Assembly: GCA_964392245.1 (NCBI GenBank)
Contig: CAYMOX010000012.1
Coordinates: 1 to 64,000, forward strand
From: JAAUUJ01 sp964392245
GTDB taxonomy: Bacteria > Cyanobacteriota > Cyanobacteriia > Thermostichales > Thermostichaceae
Length of the DNA stretch: 64,000 nucleotides
Reading direction: 5' to 3'
In this document: in pieces, positions 44,150-52,628 of the stretch
How positions within the stretch are numbered: position 1 is the first letter of the stretch
Layout: each line of letters begins with the position of its first letter
Translations under genes and position numbers: made by a program
The notes under the pieces: generated by a model
Told to the model about the DNA's origin: nothing
Database searches by the model: none
What the model saw: only the letters and a program-made list of their open reading frames with translations

Positions 44150-45235
44150 ATGAGTCTTATCACTCGTCGATCGGTGGCAATTAACATCCCTCTGATGTGG
44201 GAGTCCTTCTGCCGCTGGGTTGTCAGTACCAACAATCGTCTTTACGTGGGCTGGTTTGGAGTGTTGATGATCCCGACGCTGCTAACTGCTGCCACGGTAT
44301 TTATCCTTGCCTTTATTGCGGCTCCTCCCGTAGATATGGACGGGATCCGTGAACCTGTCATGGGATCGCTACTGAGTGGAAATAACCTGATCTCAGCGGC
44401 GGTGGTTCCCACTTCTGCGGCGGTAGGGTTGCACTTTTATCCCATTTGGGAAGCCAGCTCTATTGATGAATGGCTTTACAACGGTGGGCCTTATCAGCTG
44501 ATCGTGCTGCATTTTCTTATCGGGATCTGGGCCTACCTGGGCCGCTTGTGGGAGTTGAGTTACCGCATGGGCATGCGTCCCTGGATCGCTGTGGCATTTT
44601 CGGCTCCAGCAGCAGCAGCAACAGCAGTTCTGCTGGTTTACCCCATTGGTCAGGGAAGTTTTTCGGAAGGGTTACCTCTGGGCATTGCCGGAACATTCCA
44701 CTTCATGCTGGCAGTACAGGCGGATCACAATATGCTCATGCACCCTGCCAGCTGGTTGGGGGTCGCTGGAGTGCTGGGGGGTGCACTGCTTGCTTCTCTG
44801 CATGGATCGCTGGTTACGTCCACTCTATTGCGGGAAACCTCTGAGCTGGAATCCACCAATGCGGCCTATGATCTGGGGCAGGAGGAGGTCACCTATCACT
44901 TTACCGCCGGGCACTATGGCTATCTGGGGCGTCTCCTCTGGCGAGGAGCTGGCTGGGAAAATAGTCGTGCGGTTCACTTTCTCCTGGCCGCGTTTCCCAC
45001 GGTGGCCATCTGGGGTGCAGCGATCGGGTTGGGTGCAATTGCCTTTAACCTGAATGGCTTGAATTTCAATCAGTCTCTCCTGGACAGTCAGGGACATATG
45101 ATCCCCACCGAGGCGGATCTAATTAACCGTGCCGATCTAGGCATCCAGGTGATGCATGCTCCCAATGCCCACAACTTTCCCCTACTCTTGGCCGCTGAGG
45201 ATGGTGGTCCTGTCGTGAATCTGGATCTGGGCTAA
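44150..45235 (+). CDS. psbA: Divergent photosystem II D1-like protein (rogue/sentinel type)
   Basis: The 361-aa protein is D1-like along its full length: NNRLYVGWFGVLMIPTLL, GNNLISAAVVPTS, LHFYPIWEASSIDEWLYNGGPYQL and the QB-side LHGSLVTSTLLRET. Using canonical D1 numbering (ours minus 3), TyrZ Y161, H190, H118, H215, H272, H332, H337 and A344 are kept. Mn-cluster ligands D170, E189, E333 and D342 are E, D, A and L. H198, the PD1 chlorophyll ligand, is Ser (LMHPASWLG). Pheophytin partner E130 is Leu, and the QB pocket S264-F265 is Gly-Trp. It lacks the Gln-Asp pair of ChlF (ours reads AYLGRLWELSYR), so a chlorophyll f synthase role is not supported. It most resembles rogue or sentinel D1 proteins that disable oxygen evolution. 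The start is ATG 44150 with GGAGGT. Confidence 0.9.
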   Translation: MSLITRRSVAINIPLMWESFCRWVVSTNNRLYVGWFGVLMIPTLLTAATVFILAFIAAPPVDMDGIREPVMGSLLSGNNLISAAVVPTSAAVGLHFYPIWEASSIDEWLYNGGPYQLIVLHFLIGIWAYLGRLWELSYRMGMRPWIAVAFSAPAAAATAVLLVYPIGQGSFSEGLPLGIAGTFHFMLAVQADHNMLMHPASWLGVAGVLGGALLASLHGSLVTSTLLRETSELESTNAAYDLGQEEVTYHFTAGHYGYLGRLLWRGAGWENSRAVHFLLAAFPTVAIWGAAIGLGAIAFNLNGLNFNQSLLDSQGHMIPTEADLINRADLGIQVMHAPNAHNFPLLLAAEDGGPVVNLDLG

Positions 45236-45492
45236 GTTCAAGCACCAGAGAATCTCGGTCTGATATACGTTGAGTCTGTCTAGCAGGGATAATCAGTAAT
45301 CAACATGGGGATATTCACATGGTCTGGTTCTGTCTTCCACTGCTAGATTTTTATTTTTCAGATCGGTTAACACTTTCTATAATCAAATCACCTTGGGAAT
45401 CCAGTGTCTTCGATTCCATTGGGACTTGATCATCAACCAACCTTATAGTCTGTTCGACTAGCATGGAGCCAGCTACCAGCCCCTGATCCATC

Positions 45493-46101
45493 ATGGTTCA
45501 ACTTAAACCTCAGACCCTCACTGTCCGCACATTCCTCGATCAATACGGGGATCTCCCCCAGTACGAACTCATTGATGGAGAATTGTTCGATTTGGAACCC
45601 ACAGGACTTCATGAACAAGTAGCTGCCCTGATCGGTCGCAAACTCAATACAGCTATTGACCTGCAACAACTTCCCTACCTGATCCCCGATCGGTGTCTCC
45701 TCAAGATGTTAGGCACAGAAACCGCTTTCCGTCCCGACCTGATCATGCTCGACCAAACTCAACTCTCTCAAGAACCCCTCTGGCAAGAGGAACCTGTAAT
45801 CTGTCGAGGAGATTCCGTCAAGCTGATCGTCGAAGTGGTCAGCATTAATTGGCAGAACGACTATGCCCGAAAGACCGAAGACTATGCCCTCTTTGGGGTT
45901 CCCGAATACTGGATCGTAGATTACTTGGGACTGGGGGGGCGAGACTACATAGGGACTCCTAAACAACCTACTCTAACTCTCTGTACCCTGGACAATGATC
46001 GATATCAAAAACACCTGTTCAGGGCCAGCGATCCGATTGCTTCTCCCCTCTTTCCCAATCTCCAACTCACGCCAGACCAGATCTTTGCCGCTGGTCAATA
46101 G
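45493..46101 (+). CDS. Uma2 family (DUF820) restriction-endonuclease-fold protein
   Basis: The 202-aa protein shows the cyanobacterial Uma2 pattern: YELIDGELFDLEPTGLHEQVAALIGRKL, ETAFRPDLIMLDQTQL (acidic ligand), SVKLIVEVVSINWQNDYARKTEDYALFGVPEYWIVDYLG (E...K...Y core). The fold is PD-(D/E)XK-like and the family occurs in many copies per cyanobacterial genome. A nuclease role is inferred and unproven. No partner gene is attached. Confidence 0.92.
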   Translation: MVQLKPQTLTVRTFLDQYGDLPQYELIDGELFDLEPTGLHEQVAALIGRKLNTAIDLQQLPYLIPDRCLLKMLGTETAFRPDLIMLDQTQLSQEPLWQEEPVICRGDSVKLIVEVVSINWQNDYARKTEDYALFGVPEYWIVDYLGLGGRDYIGTPKQPTLTLCTLDNDRYQKHLFRASDPIASPLFPNLQLTPDQIFAAGQ

Positions 46102-46180
46102 AGCCCCAGAGGTGGAAAACTTCAGGAGAATCAGAGGTAGATCCATATAATGATAGACATTCTTTTGCCCTACTCCTTGA

Positions 46181-46621
46181 ATGGGAGCCCTGATGACTTC
46201 CTCCCCCCACCCGCTTCTCCACTTTCTGCGACGCGAATGGGCTCTGATCATTTTCAATATTATCTGGGGATTTTTGACCGGAATCTTTTTTGCTCTCCCT
46301 GGGCTTTCTCCCTTTACTGGAGTTCTGGGGCTGCTCCTCGCCTGTATTTATGCTGGCCTTATCGGTTTCTTCCAGCGATCCGTTATGTGGATTGCTCTGG
46401 CAGGTGTCTGGATCCTTTTCCTTCTTCAGATCCCGGGCGCAAGCTCATTGATCAGTGAGTACGCCATAGCCATGGTCGTTTCTTTTAACCTGGTGGGATG
46501 GGGAGAATTAGGGCTGCGGATCCGGAAGCAGACGACACCGATTCGAGCCTCTCTGATCACAGCAGTCACCAGCATGACCAGCCTAGCTTTGGGGTGGGTG
46601 GCGGGAGTGTTGGGTAACTGA
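46181..46621 (+). CDS. Small multi-span membrane protein, unknown
   Basis: The 146-aa hydrophobic protein has about four to five membrane helices (IIFNIIWGFLTGIFFALPG, GVLGLLLACIYAGLIGFF, IALAGVWILFLLQIPG, ALGWVAGVLGN). It has a charged hinge LRIRKQTTPIRAS. No family recognised. It lies 80 bp downstream of the Uma2 gene in the same direction. A second ATG four codons in is an alternative start. Confidence 0.65.
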   Translation: MGALMTSSPHPLLHFLRREWALIIFNIIWGFLTGIFFALPGLSPFTGVLGLLLACIYAGLIGFFQRSVMWIALAGVWILFLLQIPGASSLISEYAIAMVVSFNLVGWGELGLRIRKQTTPIRASLITAVTSMTSLALGWVAGVLGN

Positions 46622-46657
46622 AATGAAACCCGGTTTTCCAGCATCAGGTGCAGGATT

Positions 46658-47323
46658 TCAAGCCAGACGGAAGCCAAGTTTTAAGGCTCGCTCCGTGGAT
46701 AATTTTCCAGAGCCTGTGTCTTTGGAGGTCATGATCCGAATTTCCCCATCCGGATAGACTGGGTAACGATTTTGTCCCGCTCGGCCATAGATCGTCATCC
46801 CATGTAAACTTGTCAAGGGTTGACGTTCAGTTAGATGGGCAAGGATGGGAGCAAAGTCCTCATTAATTTTTGCAATAAAATCTTGTCCTTCGATCTGCTG
46901 CAACTTTCTAAATGCATCTGGATCGGAGATGTAAACTCCACCGGTTCGCGGAGGTGGTGAGGGTAAGTTACCTTTATCAGGACGTTCACGCCTCCATTCC
47001 CCCAGAATTGCATCTCGCAATTGGACCTGACCAAGCCAGTTTTTCCCCAGCTGAGGGATCAGATTTTTCCAATAGTAAGATAGCTGAGACGCTGACCAGA
47101 ATTCTGGCTTGCTTGGATAGGTCAGCCAGCAGGCAAAAACAGATTCGATATTGTGATCAAACTGGATCGCCAGGCTGCCTTTGGCCAAACCAGCACCCAA
47201 CACATACCCAGGACGGTTATGGTAATCCTCCTGCAAAGGAAAGACCAGATCACCACGTTTGAAGGCATCACTCTTGAGAACAAGAGGGCTCAGGTCGATA
47301 GGCTCGTTCTTACTGAGTAGCAT
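46658..47323 (-). CDS. Hypothetical 221-aa protein
   Basis: I do not recognise the family. The protein is soluble, without signal peptide. Features: LVFPLQEDYHNRPGYVLGAGLAKGSLAIQFD near the N-terminus, Trp/Tyr-rich WSASQLSYYWKNLIPQLGKNW, and a C-terminal MTIYGRAGQNRYPVYPDGEIRIMTSKD. It converges with the membrane-protein gene at 46181. Codon use is like the neighbours. Confidence 0.6.
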   Translation of the reverse strand: MLLSKNEPIDLSPLVLKSDAFKRGDLVFPLQEDYHNRPGYVLGAGLAKGSLAIQFDHNIESVFACWLTYPSKPEFWSASQLSYYWKNLIPQLGKNWLGQVQLRDAILGEWRRERPDKGNLPSPPPRTGGVYISDPDAFRKLQQIEGQDFIAKINEDFAPILAHLTERQPLTSLHGMTIYGRAGQNRYPVYPDGEIRIMTSKDTGSGKLSTERALKLGFRLA

Positions 47324-47510
47324 TGTTACTCACTTTCGTAGTCGATTTTCAAGGAACACTTAGTAATCCAAAGTACAGACACTGAGACTAAACGTGTATG
47401 CCCAAAACCACCTTCCCCGTCATATAGGTTAATTTCTTGTAGATTATGGGTACTCTCATGCTTTTACCCATCTAATGGGATGCTCTCGTCCCTGAGGTTT
47501 CATTTGCTGG

Positions 47511-48011
47511 CTAGCACTCGCCAATGCAGGAGACAGGATCGGCAATCTCCTCAAAGTCTTCCTCAAAGGTGAAGTCCTCCTCTAGGACCACATCCTCAGG
47601 GATGGCCAGAAGTTGCTCTTTCCAGTACTTGAGCTCCGCTTCCGACAGCAGCCCCATATCGTTAAGAGCGACTACCCGATCCAGTAGACCCCGTTGTTGC
47701 TCCTGTTCTGCCAGTTCTTCACACCAGTTGGTATCCAGTTTCCCCTTGGTGAGAGGAATGGAGAGGGACAGGGCTACGTATGCCCCATTCCCCTCCGCAC
47801 TGTCAGCTCCGGTGGAAACATCCAGAACAGGCTGCTCGCTCTGGGCATAGCGGCAGATCGCTCCATTCGAGGTTTCGATCGAGAAGCTGTACCCCGAGAG
47901 CTTATTGGCTCCGCTCCTGGGATTGGCTTGCACCGGAAAAGCTAGGGCATGGACACCAAGGCACAAACACCCAAGCGTAAGAATTCGGTACGCTGTTTGC
48001 GGAATGTACAT
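47511..48011 (-). CDS. Secreted protein with acidic C-terminus, pilin-operon-like
   Basis: The 166-aa protein from ATG 48011 begins MYIPQTAYRILTLGCLCLGVHALAFPVQA, a signal peptide. Four Cys remain in the mature part (two pair candidates: ICRYAQ, NWCEEL, VSCIGEC). It ends with an acidic stretch (EDVVLEEDFTFEEDFEEIADPV). It overlaps the 3' end of the chaperone-like gene by 70 bp. I do not know the family. Its place next to a PapD-like gene and a pilin-like gene suggests a secreted surface structure; that is inference. Confidence 0.65.
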   Translation of the reverse strand: MYIPQTAYRILTLGCLCLGVHALAFPVQANPRSGANKLSGYSFSIETSNGAICRYAQSEQPVLDVSTGADSAEGNGAYVALSLSIPLTKGKLDTNWCEELAEQEQQRGLLDRVVALNDMGLLSEAELKYWKEQLLAIPEDVVLEEDFTFEEDFEEIADPVSCIGEC

Positions 48012-48337
48012 AGCTTGTAAGGTTCTCCAGGATTTGGGACAGAAACGAACACGCGCTTGGAACCACCATTGCCTGCCACCCAAAATTCACGGGGGTTGTA
48101 CTCGGTGCCCTGGATCAATTCGGTGCGTTCCCCCGTTTGCGGATCAATGCGCCAGGCTTCCATTTCAAAAGCAGTGCGGTTAGCATCTGGATTCATCACG
48201 TTCAAAGAGAAGCGGTGGGTGCTCTGGGTTCCACTCGCGGATAACTCCATGGGTGAGAGCCCCTGAGCCTGACCCGGAGGCTGTAAAGGAGACAGGAGGG
48301 TCAATGCCGTAAATCCAATCAGCGCAGGAATCTTCAT
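47942..48337 (-). CDS. PapD-like small periplasmic chaperone-type protein
   Basis: The 131-aa protein has a signal peptide (MKIPALIGFTALTLLSPLQPPGQAQG). It then has a single Ig-like domain patterned like the N-domain of P-pilus chaperones: LSPMELSASGTQSTHRFSLNVMNPDANRTAFEMEAW and REFWVAGNGGSKRVFVSVPNPGE. It ends with two Cys (KLCTFRK ... LGVCALV) that may form a disulfide. It lacks the second Ig domain of true PapD. It lies between the pilin-like gene (48535) and the acidic secreted protein. No usher gene is in the neighbourhood. Confidence 0.65.
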   Translation of the reverse strand: MKIPALIGFTALTLLSPLQPPGQAQGLSPMELSASGTQSTHRFSLNVMNPDANRTAFEMEAWRIDPQTGERTELIQGTEYNPREFWVAGNGGSKRVFVSVPNPGEPYKLCTFRKQRTEFLRLGVCALVSMP

Positions 48338-48534
48338 GGTTACTCCAAGAGAATGCAGAAGAAATCAATGTTGACTATTGCAAATTCATCCAATTAACCA
48401 ATGAATAAGAAGGGGGGCAGGTGGTTGACTGCCTGGATCAATCTCACCAACTATTCAGGGAACTTCAGCTAACAGACCTTTTGTTCACCTGATCCCCCTT
48501 CAGAAATTCATCGGTACCTCAGCTCAGACTCTTC

Positions 48535-49113
48535 CTAAGGAAGGGGAGACTGAAAGGGCTCAGGAGCTTGGTCGCTAGGGCCAGCATCAGAGCTGGATCC
48601 AGATCCTTGAGCAACAGTGCTCTCCAAGACGGGGGTGCAGGTAATCTCTTTTTTCACCTGGTAAGCACCAGCCTGCAGAGGGGTACCATCGCTGGTTTCC
48701 AGGCTCATGTGGTAGAGGCCAGTGGTCGCACCCACGTTCAGTGTGGTGGCCTGTTGCTGGGCATTGGAGGCGGAGGTCGCTCCATTCAGGCCCAGTTCAC
48801 CGGTCATCACCGCATTGCTGGGGTTAAATCCTTCAGGAAATACAGCCAGCTCATTGGGGAACTGATCATCCAGGGTAGAAGCATCGTTGGTGGTCACCAC
48901 AAAGCTTACTGCATTGCCACCACTGTTTTGGGAAGACAGGGCAGACAGATCGGCGTTGGGGGTCATGAGACCAGCATTGCTCACTTCAATTACACAGTAG
49001 CCACCGTTTTCCCCATTCCAGAAGAGGGTTTCAGCCTCTGCAGAGACATGGGTAGACATCCAGGTGCCAGCAGCAACCATGGCAGTGGCAATCAGCTGAG
49101 TTGATTTTTTCAT
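48535..49113 (-). CDS. Secreted pilin-like protein
   Basis: The 192-aa protein begins MKKSTQLIATAMVAAGTWMSTHVSAEA, a signal peptide. The mature part has GGYCVIEVSNAGLMTPN, SGGNAVSFVVTTNDASTLDDQFPNELAVFP, LNVGATTGLYHMSLETSDGTPLQAGAYQVKKEITCTP. This is a beta-rich pattern with two Cys framing an Ig-like domain, as in chaperone-usher pilins and spore-coat-U proteins. The last 25 residues are Pro/Ser-rich. It is the first of three secreted genes in one direction, and 49114-49572 on the other side is gene-free. Confidence 0.6.
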   Translation of the reverse strand: MKKSTQLIATAMVAAGTWMSTHVSAEAETLFWNGENGGYCVIEVSNAGLMTPNADLSALSSQNSGGNAVSFVVTTNDASTLDDQFPNELAVFPEGFNPSNAVMTGELGLNGATSASNAQQQATTLNVGATTGLYHMSLETSDGTPLQAGAYQVKKEITCTPVLESTVAQGSGSSSDAGPSDQAPEPFQSPLP

Positions 49114-49572
49114 GTTAGTCCTCGGTAATAATTGAAACTACGAACAAATTGGAAACAACCTGGGCTCAACTTTGTTGAAGAACTTGATTGATTTCGCCCA
49201 CAAATTCAACGTAACAAAGCTAAGCTTCTGGATCTATAGGCCATTTGTCTGAACAAGTCTGAAAGTTAAGCAGCGATCAACCCCCCTCATGTTGAGCCAT
49301 TCTTCAGGACTCAATCAGCACTTATGCTGACAGCTGATCCATTCATTTCCGGATTAGAGCCTAAGTGCATGAGAGAAGATCGATCCTGCGGCAGGAGAGG
49401 GTACTCTACCGCAATCTCCTTTTGAGAACCTCCCTGATCCTGAGCGATTCACGGGAAACACGAACGAATACATGGCTAATCCGAGTTTTTGCGTAGAGAA
49501 GATGCGCCGATCGGAGATATCCACAAAAAGTAACAATTGCTACGTTGAGAGTGGGTGATCGAGATATGCCAC
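49114..49572. other. Gene-free divergent spacer
   Basis: About 460 bp upstream of the pilin-like gene and of the small gene at 49573. It contains only short frames on the minus strand without family resemblance. It should hold the pilin operon promoter. No RNA gene seen. Confidence 0.45.
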
Positions 49573-49845
49573 ATGGATCCATTGCAGAACCAACAGCCTT
49601 CCGCGGAGTCTCATCCTTTGCCAACACCAACACCGGAGTTCCCAACTACACCCCACCGCCTCCATCAGGAAAACCAACCCTGTAAGTTGATGATTCAGGA
49701 GTTGCGACAGTACCTGAACAATATTCAGGGGATCACGGCTCTGCTACCCGTTCTCGAGGGTGACGAAATTCATGAGTATGTGCAGCTGCTAGCCCAGGAA
49801 GTGCGCACGATCTCTGACCTGATCAATCGGCAGGCGCGGCACTAG
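49573..49845 (+). CDS. Small hypothetical protein with helical C-terminus
   Basis: The 90-aa protein (ATG 49573; a GTG at 49555 would add six residues) has a Pro-rich N-terminus (QPSAESHPLPTPTPEFPTTPH). A helical, Leu-rich C-terminus follows (CKLMIQELRQYLNNIQGITALLPVLEGDEIHEYVQLLAQEVRTISDLI), suggestive of a coiled coil or small four-helix partner. No family recognised. It converges with the hydrolase gene. Confidence 0.5.
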   Translation: MDPLQNQQPSAESHPLPTPTPEFPTTPHRLHQENQPCKLMIQELRQYLNNIQGITALLPVLEGDEIHEYVQLLAQEVRTISDLINRQARH

Positions 49846-49857
49846 GGAATCAGACGA

Positions 49858-50775
49858 TCAATGGGTGGTAGGCACAGAAGTATGTTGATCCAGCCACTCA
49901 TGCAGCAGGGCCACCACTGCTTCTGGCTTTTCATCCTGAGGGCAATGTCCGGCACCTTCAATACGGACAAACCGCTCCACCGATGGGTAGGCAGCCAGCG
50001 CTTCCCCCAGATTCACGGGCTCCCAGGGATCCGCTTCACCCCAGGCCACCAGCACCGGACAGCGCACCTGTGGGAGCAGATCCTCAGGCAAAGGCCCCTG
50101 CGAGTAGCCCACAAAAGCCAGAAACACATCCGCTGCGCCCGTATCCAGAGCCGGAGTTAACAGCAACTGCACCAGTTCATCCGTAACCGCCTGTTTTTCC
50201 CCATAGGCCTCCAGAAGAATGTTTCGGATCACATGGGGGCGAGCCAATTGGCGAAAGAAAAGATGGCCTAAAGGCTTCACACTCAGCAGTTTTTGCATCA
50301 CCGGCGCTGACCAACGGCGATACCAGGGCAACGTGATCCGTTTGCGTTCGTGCAGAAGCCGCAAAGAACAGTTGAGCATGGCCACCCCCCGGACCCATTC
50401 TGGATCCTGAACCGCAGTTTGCAGGGCCACGATACAACCAATAGAATTCCCCACCAGAAACACCGACGTTCCAATCACTTCTCGGCAAAAGGCCGCCACC
50501 TGATCCCCCCAGGTCTCAAAGGTATAGTTCACCTCAGATCCAGGACAGGGCTTGGCCGAGGCCCCAAAACCCAGGAGATCAATGGCATACACTCGGGCCT
50601 GGGAAGCGAGCTGGGGTAGCGACTTGAGCCAGTGGGCACTGGAGGCTCCAAACCCATGGATCAGTAGCACGGCAGGGCCTTCTGACCCCATCTGCAGGTA
50701 ACGAATCGGAAACCCTCGCCAGACCCAGGTCTGAGACGGGAGAGCCTGTAAAGAATGCTGTGCAACCGTGTCCAT
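49858..50775 (-). CDS. Alpha/beta-fold hydrolase
   Basis: The 305-aa protein (ATG 50775 preferred; a TTG at 50820 would extend it) has VLLIHGFGASSAHWLKSL (oxyanion loop HGFG), the nucleophile elbow VFLVGNSIGCIVAL (GNSIG, Ser), VLVAWGEADPWEP (acid) and RIEGAGHCPQDEKPE (His). All three catalytic residues are present. The family includes pheophytinase-like and haloalkane-dehalogenase-like esterases of photosynthetic organisms; the substrate is unknown. It is divergent from the FHA-GGDEF gene. Confidence 0.9.
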   Translation of the reverse strand: MDTVAQHSLQALPSQTWVWRGFPIRYLQMGSEGPAVLLIHGFGASSAHWLKSLPQLASQARVYAIDLLGFGASAKPCPGSEVNYTFETWGDQVAAFCREVIGTSVFLVGNSIGCIVALQTAVQDPEWVRGVAMLNCSLRLLHERKRITLPWYRRWSAPVMQKLLSVKPLGHLFFRQLARPHVIRNILLEAYGEKQAVTDELVQLLLTPALDTGAADVFLAFVGYSQGPLPEDLLPQVRCPVLVAWGEADPWEPVNLGEALAAYPSVERFVRIEGAGHCPQDEKPEAVVALLHEWLDQHTSVPTTH

Positions 50776-50921
50776 AACCTGATTGATCTCATTGGCGCTA
50801 GATGCAAACAATTGTAACAAAGGTGAAAATGCGCAGAGAATTGGTCAGCAGAGCCCTGGGAGCTTTACGATACCCTGCTGCTGCGGGTTTACTAAGGTGT
50901 AGGCAATCAGGATGGCCTGGC

Positions 50922-51830
50922 ATGAACAATGATGAAAGAACCACGCTAGAGGTTCAGCACTTTACGACGAACTCTGAACTGGAACGCACCTTCAGTTGCC
51001 CCATTCTGGTGGTCTACACAACCGAAAAGCCCAACTGCAAAAAATATGAACTGACCCAGCCTGTGACGATTGTGGGGCGACAACGGGATCGGGTGCATAT
51101 TTGGATCGATGATCCCAGCGTCTCCCGACAGCACTGTCGCATTGATTACCGCAATGATCAGGTTTTAATCACGGATCTGGGCAGCTCCAATCATACCTAT
51201 GTGAATATGCAACGGATTGAGCAGCAGCACCTTTTACGGCATGGGGATGTGTTACGCCTGGGTTCAGCTCGCCTGCGCTACTACTCCCGCGGCACTATTG
51301 ATCAGTCGCTGTTTGAAGCTGTTTACGGCATGGCAATTCAGGATCGGCAGTTGGAGATCCTGCGGCGAGAGTACTTCCTGGTCAAGCTAGGAGATGAATT
51401 TACGATGGCCCGGAAAAAATCCCTTCCCCTCTCGCTCCTGTTTCTGGATCTCGACCATTTTAAGGCTGTGAATGATCAGTACGGTCATGATGCGGGTGAT
51501 TACGTCCTGCGAGCCATCAGCGATCTGATTAAGTCGCTACTGGAGCCACAGGATTCTCTGGGTCGGTACGGAGGGGAAGAATTCTGTATCTTGATGGAGC
51601 AATCCCCCCTTGAGCGAGCCGTGACTCTGGCAGAAACGATTCGAGCTACTGTGGCCTCAACTCAGATTCAGTACAAGGATCAGTTGATTCCGGTCACCAT
51701 TAGCATTGGGGTGGCCACCCTGCAGCCAGAGATGACCATGCCTTCAGACTTGCTGCAACAAGCAGATAATATGGTCTATCGCTCCAAGCAACAGGGGCGA
51801 AACTGTGTCTCTGTACCCCAGCAGGCTTAA
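50922..51830 (+). CDS. FHA-GGDEF diguanylate cyclase
   Basis: The 302-aa protein (ATG 50922 with AGGA upstream; an earlier ATG at 50802 would run into the divergent gene's promoter) carries an FHA domain at about 38-105 (VGRQRDRVHIWIDDPSVSRQHCRI ... LGSSNHTYVN). A GGDEF domain with active-site GGEEF at 217-221 follows. LFLDLDHFKAVNDQYGHDAGD is the metal-binding part. No RxxD inhibitory site precedes GGEEF, so product inhibition may be weak. It should make c-di-GMP under control of a phosphothreonine ligand bound to FHA; that is inference. Confidence 0.92.
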   Translation: MNNDERTTLEVQHFTTNSELERTFSCPILVVYTTEKPNCKKYELTQPVTIVGRQRDRVHIWIDDPSVSRQHCRIDYRNDQVLITDLGSSNHTYVNMQRIEQQHLLRHGDVLRLGSARLRYYSRGTIDQSLFEAVYGMAIQDRQLEILRREYFLVKLGDEFTMARKKSLPLSLLFLDLDHFKAVNDQYGHDAGDYVLRAISDLIKSLLEPQDSLGRYGGEEFCILMEQSPLERAVTLAETIRATVASTQIQYKDQLIPVTISIGVATLQPEMTMPSDLLQQADNMVYRSKQQGRNCVSVPQQA

Positions 51831-52142
51831 TGATCAGTGGCAGTTATTCTCGTTCCATTGCCACAACTTATTATCGGAGGGCCTGACACGGAGTGCCAAA
51901 TCAAAAATGAAGTGCAAGGGAGATGGTTAACATAGCATTGCAGAAGATCGGCGGGCCAACCTGGTAAAGTTGTTCTTAAGTTTCTTCTTACAAGCTAGCG
52001 AGTTGCCCTCTTAAAAGAGCAAAAAGCATAGGGGACTTATTGTTGCGGGTTGTATTTTCCCCTTGCCATCGCTTTCAGCACAAGTTCTTGCGGCGCATCT
52101 GACAGTCATCGATTGTCGTCTGCACAGGAGCGTTCTGATCAA
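51831..52142. other. Spacer upstream of a small hypothetical gene
   Basis: About 310 bp. An open frame continues upstream of ATG 52143 to a TTG near 52050 (reading LYFPLAIAFSTSSCG), which looks faintly like a lipoprotein signal but has no positive charge. I see no other feature. Confidence 0.4.
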
Positions 52143-52511
52143 ATGAGCACTTCATCATCCCCCAACGGTCGCTATTGGGACCCTACTTCAGCACTTTACG
52201 CCCAGTTGCCATCTGCGGACAGATCTTTACTGGAGAACATTGCGCCACCTGATCCCGCAGATGAGGCATACGTTGCCCAATTGGATCCACTCATTCTCAC
52301 AAATGCTAAGCATTATGTGGAACATCATTACGATCTGGGGGCGGAATCGACTGATCTACCCAGGACCAGGGTGACTGCCGCCCGTAAGACAGGACAGTAT
52401 CTTTTCCTTGATGTACAACGCTTCGGGATATTGGATGGCAACATACACCTCCTGTACTCATTGAAGGAGCAACGCATTTTTGGTTCCTTTTGCTGGTATG
52501 TCCAGGGCTGA
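52143..52511 (+). CDS. Hypothetical 122-aa protein
   Basis: The protein begins MSTSSSPNGRYWDPTSALYAQLPSADRSLLENIAPPDP and ends FGILDGNIHLLYSLKEQRIFGSFCWYVQG. GGAG lies about 12 bases before the ATG. I do not recognise the family. A beta-strand-rich C-terminus and charged middle are all that can be said. It is about 120 bp upstream of the GNAT gene in the same direction and might be the first gene of that operon. Confidence 0.5.
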   Translation: MSTSSSPNGRYWDPTSALYAQLPSADRSLLENIAPPDPADEAYVAQLDPLILTNAKHYVEHHYDLGAESTDLPRTRVTAARKTGQYLFLDVQRFGILDGNIHLLYSLKEQRIFGSFCWYVQG

Positions 52512-52628
52512 TGTTCTGCGCAGAAGGGTTGGGCATTTGTGTATCAGTGAAGATAGTGGGCAGTTCAAACACTGGCACATGCGGTCCAGAACCTCACTGG
52601 GGATCAGACCTACTCTGGAACTATTCCC

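Noticed and set aside
43918..44235. 105-codon minus-strand frame upstream of psbA
   Set aside because: Overlaps the psbA start antisense and has no recognisable composition of a real protein.
44150..45235. Chlorophyll f synthase (ChlF, super-rogue D1)
   Set aside because: The Gln-Asp pair characteristic of ChlF is replaced (AYLGRLWELS), and the protein lacks the N-terminal extension of ChlF.
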